A stretch of 64,000 nt of DNA from the NCBI GenBank assembly GCA_900544975.1, contig UQXI01000002.1, forward strand, positions 1 to 64,000, written 5' to 3'. Positions within the stretch are counted from its first letter, which is position 1. Each line of letters begins with the position of its first letter. The translations under genes were made by a program, and so were the position numbers. Shown one piece after another: positions 60,223-64,000 of the stretch. Source of the stretch: an uncultured Eubacteriales bacterium (GTDB lineage Bacteria > Bacillota > Clostridia > Oscillospirales > Oscillospiraceae). The notes beneath the pieces are model-generated. The model saw only the letters and a list, made by a program, of their open reading frames with translations, ran no database searches and was not told the DNA's origin.

Positions 60223-61698
60223 CAATGCCAACAGGTTAAGGGCTCTCGGCAAAATAGCCGAAAATTGGTGGTAATTTTTGTTAAAAAAGTCAATTGAAAA
60301 GTTGGGAAATTCCCTAAAATCAAGGCAGAACTTTGGCTTTTGAGGTGATTTTCTTGAAGACGTCGGATTCTCTGAAGAAAATTCTGGAGTACCTTCGCCA
60401 GTTGATTTTAAACAATTCCTTTCTGGAGCGTAGCCGGGTCCATTCTCGCGATTTTACCCGGGTGAGAAAGCTGCCATTTTCTCGCCTGATGTTTCTCTGT
60501 CTCAATTACGTAACACGTCCCATGTTTACGGAAGCTGTACAATTTTTTAGAAATGTGATCGGGGTGGATGAATTCGTGACACAACAATCTCTGAGCGAGG
60601 CTCGGCAAAAGGTCAAATATGAAGCATTCCAGGAAATCTTTGAGTCAATCCTGGGTCAGGCCCTCACTGTGGAAGATTTTGAGCTTTTCCACGGTTATCG
60701 CCTGCTGGCAATCGATGGAACCACCATCCAACTGACAAATGTTCCGGAGATTCAAGAAGCATTTGGAGACAAAACACCTGCACAGGGAGAAGTATTTGCT
60801 CGAATGTCTATGATTCTGGATGTAAAAAACGGATGTATTATGGATGGTGAGCTGGCGCCCTTTCATATCGGGGAACGGCAAATGGCAATCCAGGGAGTCC
60901 GTCGGCTTTCCAAATGGGCGGGCAAGTGTTTGTATCTGATGGATCGAGGTTACTGGTCCCCAGAATTATACGAAACGATCCTGGAAAGTGGCAGTTCCTT
61001 CCTTGCCAGGGTTCCAAATGGGGTGACTACAGAAGTACGCTCGGGGGCGGAGCAAATCAGCATCCAACATCAGGGAAAGAACTATTGCCTGCAATGCAAA
61101 CGCATTCTGCTCAGCAGCGGTGAGGTAGAGACCCTTGTTACCAACCTCCCGGAAGAAGAACTATCCGACAAAGAACTGGAAGAGGTATACCATCTTCGCT
61201 GGGGAATTGAGACAAAATACAGGGAGTTAAAAAGTTACTTAAAGATCGACACCCTACCAGGGAAGACATACCAGACAGTGATGCAGGATTTTTACGCTAC
61301 GCTGACAGTTTCCAATATGGCCGCATTTGCCGGATGTATTGCGGGAGCAGAAATCACAGAAAAGCAGGCAGGAAAGGGCAACCAATATGCCTATGGTCCG
61401 AATAAGAGCGTCATATTGGCAGTTTTGAAAGACCATTTAATTGCGGCGATTGCCTTGGACGATCCAGTGGAGCGTCTGTGGCACTTCGACACAATTCAGA
61501 AGGCCTTGTCCGCTCGTCCGGTTAAACGACCGGGGCGTTCTGTACCAAGGCCGGGCAAAACAGCTGGAAAGAAAAAGCGAGGGAAACGTTCCCCATTGTA
61601 ATATGTTACAATTTTGGTGGGCACTAATTGTGCATATTGACGATTTTTTGCCCCCCGATTTACCTTGCACCTTTGGGCCCCTTAACCTGTTGGCATTG
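60223..61698 (+). mobile_element. Complete IS4-type insertion sequence
   Basis: 1476 bp. Terminal inverted repeats CAATGCCAACAGGTTAAGGG (60223-60242) and its reverse complement (61679-61698). A 10-bp target duplication CCGCCGCCCT flanks it (60213-60222 and 61699-61708). It carries one intact transposase and lies within the 3' part of the IS256-type element. Confidence 0.9.
60354..61601 (+). CDS. IS4 family transposase
   Basis: 415 residues. DDE catalytic residues: D in LLAIDGTTIQL, D in LYLMDRGYWSPELYE, and E in the Y(2)R(3)E(6)K-like block LRWGIETKYRELKSYLKI. Basic C-terminus rich in KR. TTG at 60354 follows GAGGTG by 6 nt and is preferred; the frame is open to a TTG at 60333. Intact, with perfect IRs and target duplication, so the insertion is recent. 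Confidence 0.9.
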   Translation: MKTSDSLKKILEYLRQLILNNSFLERSRVHSRDFTRVRKLPFSRLMFLCLNYVTRPMFTEAVQFFRNVIGVDEFVTQQSLSEARQKVKYEAFQEIFESILGQALTVEDFELFHGYRLLAIDGTTIQLTNVPEIQEAFGDKTPAQGEVFARMSMILDVKNGCIMDGELAPFHIGERQMAIQGVRRLSKWAGKCLYLMDRGYWSPELYETILESGSSFLARVPNGVTTEVRSGAEQISIQHQGKNYCLQCKRILLSSGEVETLVTNLPEEELSDKELEEVYHLRWGIETKYRELKSYLKIDTLPGKTYQTVMQDFYATLTVSNMAAFAGCIAGAEITEKQAGKGNQYAYGPNKSVILAVLKDHLIAAIALDDPVERLWHFDTIQKALSARPVKRPGRSVPRPGKTAGKKKRGKRSPL

Positions 61699-61827
61699 CC
61701 GCCGCCCTTGACCCCTTGCTCCCTGGCTGCTTGTGAAGTAGCCAAGGGGCGGTAGCCGCCCCCTGTAATAGATTTCTACCAGGTTCCCAAAAAATTTGCG
61801 CATAACTCTTGACACTACCTCCTGCGT

Positions 61828-61872
61828 GTGCGGGCCCTAGTGATCCTGGGTCGGCTGGGTAAGCTGGACTAA
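61828..61872 (+). pseudogene. Possible 3' end of a second prophage lysin gene
   Basis: A short open stretch ending ALVILGRLGKLD and TAA directly precedes the block that matches the end of the first element's late operon (CATAAAATTATCCCCCTCC). It is cut off on the left by the IS. Too short for a family call. Confidence 0.3.
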
Positions 61873-61891
61873 GCCCAAAGCATAAAATTAT

Positions 61892-61924
61892 CCCCCTCCT
61901 GCAGTTTCGGCTGCTGGGAGGGGG
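61892..61924 (+). terminator. Late-operon-type terminator of the second element
   Basis: CCCCCTCC pairs with GGGAGGGGG; nearly identical to 46268-46300, including the upstream CATAAAATTAT. T tract weaker here. Confidence 0.7.
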
Positions 61925-61928
61925 ATTC

Positions 61929-62987
61929 CTATCTAATTTCATACTTCTTTTTCAAATTATTATGCGTGTTGTACCTAATGTAGCCCTTATTTTGCAGTCT
62001 TCCGACAACAATTCCTGCATCTATTTCTTGTGCACGCGCAAATTTGATAATTGCTGCTTGAGAAAAGTCGCCAGCACGGGCAAATTCATTAAATGAATTG
62101 CTCGGTATCAATATCTCTTCTGCAAATTTATCTGCCTGCAACTCATCTTCGTTATAGGTACCCTGCCGCTGGCTAATATGCCCATAAACAATATGGGCTA
62201 CTTCGTGAAACAAGCTAAACCAAAAACGGTCAGCATCTTTTCCACGAACAGTCATGCCAATTATGATTTTGTCTTTATCGTAAAATGTGGCTCCGTGTAA
62301 AAACGATCCTCCAATATGGGGGAGAAAAACCAGTGCAACTCCGCAACTCGCAAAAATATTCCGTAGTTCTTTACAAAATAGCTCCGGATCAACAGATGTC
62401 ATTCCTCTTATCCTTGGAATTTGCCGTTTTAACTCACCAATATTAACAGGCTGAGTGGTGATAGACCTCGCTTCTAGCTTGGCACGCTGCGCCCATGCGT
62501 ACAGAGCATAATCTGCACTGTTGCTTTCAGACAATTTTCTATATGCAATTCCGGGCATAAGGTGGCTACCAGGATTTTGCAATAGCTCCAATCGCGCAAC
62601 CTCGAAAAACTTACGCAAATTCAAGACTCTTTCTGCTGGCTTATTAGTGGTTGGCACCCAACAATTTTTCGCCATTTCATTGTACGGAAATTCTTTGGAA
62701 ATTCTAATGTCTACATCCAGCTCATTTTCAGCCTTTATCTTGGCGAGCTTTTCACAGTAAATGGCCTCTAAATTGTTCCAAAAGCTTGCTTGGATACCCA
62801 GAACCATCTCTAGTCGGAGTGCTACATCAGAAGTAAGACGAACTTGGCCATTAATTAATTGGCTTATGTGCTTTTCGGACATTCCCATTCTTGATGCAAA
62901 TTCTTTTTGGCTTATTCCCCTATCCTCGAGCTGCTCTTTAATTGTTGCGCCAGGTGGTACAGCGATAAATGAACGGCTCTGCACCAT
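61929..62987 (-). CDS. HigA-like antitoxin fused to an ImmA/IrrE metallopeptidase
   Basis: 352 residues. Residues ~15-75 are an XRE helix-turn-helix of the HigA type (LEDRGISQKEFASRMGMSEK, HISQLINGQV). Residues ~190-340 are an ImmA/IrrE-like domain with zincin HEVAHIVYGH at 261-270 and DELQADKFAEEILIP. It follows the HigB-like toxin by 27 nt in one operon. ImmA-type domains in phages and ICEs cleave repressors, so this protein could combine antitoxin, autorepression and proteolysis. Lower GC than the chromosome. Confidence 0.88.
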   Translation of the reverse strand: MVQSRSFIAVPPGATIKEQLEDRGISQKEFASRMGMSEKHISQLINGQVRLTSDVALRLEMVLGIQASFWNNLEAIYCEKLAKIKAENELDVDIRISKEFPYNEMAKNCWVPTTNKPAERVLNLRKFFEVARLELLQNPGSHLMPGIAYRKLSESNSADYALYAWAQRAKLEARSITTQPVNIGELKRQIPRIRGMTSVDPELFCKELRNIFASCGVALVFLPHIGGSFLHGATFYDKDKIIIGMTVRGKDADRFWFSLFHEVAHIVYGHISQRQGTYNEDELQADKFAEEILIPSNSFNEFARAGDFSQAAIIKFARAQEIDAGIVVGRLQNKGYIRYNTHNNLKKKYEIR

Positions 62988-63014
62988 ATCAAATTCCTCC
63001 CTTCTGCGTGCAAT

Positions 63015-63314
63015 TCAATGATAATCCACAATTTCTAGTATTTTCACAATCTGGACGTCGTCTCCTTTCTTCTTAAAAACAAGTCTGTATGGGTGGACAA
63101 GGTCCATCGCATATTGCCCCTTGCGATTGGCATCTAAAGCATGGCAACGACCAATCCTAAACTGTAACAACGTTTCAACTGATGGCGCTGCAGAAATTTC
63201 ACTTATCCGCTGTTGAATTTTTCCTGCCATCTTCGGCCCGTATTTCTTTGTTGCTTCGTAGGCATTGGTGCACACTTTTTCAAGTCTGTCGTTATTATAT
63301 TCAATTTGCAGCAA
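63015..63314 (-). CDS. HigB/RelE-type toxin
   Basis: 99 residues in the HigB (RelE-superfamily) fold: IEYNNDRLEKVCTNAYEATK, RISEISAAPSVETLLQFRIG, HALDANRKGQYAMDLVHPYR and LVFKKK. Such toxins cleave mRNA on the ribosome. First gene of a HigBA operon with the antitoxin second, as usual for Hig systems. The promoter and a palindromic operator lie just upstream. Confidence 0.85.
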   Translation of the reverse strand: MLQIEYNNDRLEKVCTNAYEATKKYGPKMAGKIQQRISEISAAPSVETLLQFRIGRCHALDANRKGQYAMDLVHPYRLVFKKKGDDVQIVKILEIVDYH

Positions 63315-63334
63315 GCCTACACCTCACCCTCTGT

Positions 63335-63382
63335 TTACCTGAAAGGTAAATTTATTGTACCGCGGCTGCATGGCAATGTCAA
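63335..63382 (-). promoter_or_regulatory. HigBA promoter and operator
   Basis: On the minus strand TTGACA (63377-63382), 16-bp spacer, TACAAT (63355-63360), then a palindrome TTTACCT-3-AGGTAAA at 63335-63351 just downstream, the expected place for autorepression by the HigA helix-turn-helix. Confidence 0.75.
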
Positions 63383-63636
63383 GTTTTTTGTAAGGTGAAA
63401 ATGCTGTTAGCAAGCGTAGCTGGGAGATGATGGCTTGGAGTGTCAGCATAACCTTCGTTCGCCCAATCTATACTTACTGGCCTGGCACGCCACACTAATT
63501 AAGGGCAACTGTGAGTTCCTAATCAGTATGGCGAAGTATAATCGGGTGCAGCGGCCACCGGGTACAAGGCCGGGTTGATGTCGCGGCAAATTCACACAAA
63601 GTAATCCGCCCTTGCCTTTTTAGGAGGGGTCTTTTT
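63383..63636. other. Intergenic stretch, nothing recognised
   Basis: Mixed-composition sequence with no credible frame, RNA gene or repeat. A short GC-rich TTTTTAGGAGGGGTCTTTTTC segment near 63617-63637 may be what is left of a terminator. Confidence 0.5.
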
Positions 63637-63990
63637 CTATTTACTATGAGAGGTGACTACTAATTCTTTTTGGATGTGATAGACCATAATCTCAATAAAT
63701 TCCGATGCAGTAGGTGGCCCGCTCATCGGATACCCCGCCATTTTGATCAGCCCATCCCGATTTACCTCCCAAGCCTTCTCCACTACCGTACGTATATTCC
63801 GCTCTACGGCGCTCCACGTGCAGTTGCACTGTTCTGCTGCCGGTATGTAGATGCCCTTTTTCACACGGAGTAACCGGTCTTCGTCTTCCAGTGCCAACTG
63901 TATGACAACGACAGTCCGTTTTTGTGAGATGTAATTTTTGCCGATGCCGAGCTCCCGTAGCGTGTCTTGAATGATTTTCATATGTTCCAT
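63637..63990 (-). CDS. Orphan Spo0A-type effector domain protein, copy 2
   Basis: 117 residues, about 88% identical to the protein at 46308-46661 (14 differences), with the same Spo0A effector-domain motifs (SAVERNIRTVVEKAWEVNRD, PPTASEFIEIMVYHIQ). It shares the ATGATTTAATCT upstream sequence. As in the first element it lies downstream of the late-type terminator on the opposite strand, here with HigBA in between. The upstream region is beyond the window. Confidence 0.85.
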   Translation of the reverse strand: MEHMKIIQDTLRELGIGKNYISQKRTVVVIQLALEDEDRLLRVKKGIYIPAAEQCNCTWSAVERNIRTVVEKAWEVNRDGLIKMAGYPMSGPPTASEFIEIMVYHIQKELVVTSHSK

Positions 63991-64000
63991 GATTTAATCT

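Larger units (their letters stand above)
58889..61801 (+). mobile_element. IS256-type insertion sequence, decayed, interrupted by IS4-type element
   Basis: Outer ends are approximate. GCGCAAATT at 58889-58897 is matched by AATTTGCGC at 61793-61801, and a nearby CTGGTAGAA (58931) is echoed inverted by TTCTACCAG at 61774. Between them lie the broken IS256 transposase and the complete IS4-type element. Confidence 0.6.

Overview
The window comes from a GC-rich, spore-forming Firmicute of class Clostridia, most likely Oscillospiraceae and resembling the Flavonifractor/Oscillibacter group. This rests on the gene content (spoIIE, large Bacillus-type SRP RNA directly before dnaX, a two-headed 2-hydroxyacyl-CoA dehydratase activase) and on codon style. 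No species call is possible from the sequence alone.

Layout. 1-16918 is ordinary chromosome: tRNA-Leu, a PlsC-type acyltransferase, a giant acyl-CoA dehydratase activase/reductase, rpmE, hflX-IMPACT-GNAT-dgt, a DUF3810 membrane protein with rsmG, acpP, SRP RNA, and a dnaX-ybaB-recR-guaA run. 16907-47021 is an integrated phage element inserted at the 3' end of guaA, bounded by a 13-bp repeat of the last guaA codons. 47022-58732 is chromosome again: transglutaminase-like protein and cutC, an ECF sigma/anti-sigma pair, an MscS channel, spoIIE, a VanZ-like protein, a UgtP-like glycosyltransferase and a PAP2-like protein. 58740-64000 is a second accessory patch. It holds a broken IS256-type element with an intact IS4-type element nested in it, then the tail end of a second prophage-like element with a HigBA system and a second copy of an orphan Spo0A DNA-binding-domain protein.

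The phage element is the most interesting part. It has an integrase, a cleavable CI-like repressor with a divergent Cro-side promoter and three operator copies, a RecT/replisome-organizer replication module, and an ArpU-type late regulator. All terminase, portal and head-morphogenesis genes are missing. The scaffold gene and the probable capsid gene survive only as frameshifted or internally deleted remnants. The whole contractile-tail module is open and continuous: sheath, tube, frameshifted assembly chaperone, tape measure, LysM/XkdP-like, XkdQ-, DUF2577-, XkdS-, XkdT- and XkdU-like baseplate genes, fibres, holin and amidase. This is the expected architecture of an R-type tailocin (PBSX-like tail without a head), still placed downstream of an apparently intact late-promoter region with four 10-bp-phased repeats. 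yqaJ and rusA are pseudogenes, and hicB carries two compensating frameshifts.

Working hypothesis (inference): the element has lost DNA packaging but keeps induction, tail assembly and lysis, so it may act as a bacteriocin locus. At its right end it encodes a 117-residue protein consisting only of the Spo0A effector domain, next to a 0A-box-like palindrome. An 88% identical copy sits at the end of the second element. This suggests that phage-related elements in this host interfere with, or read, sporulation control.
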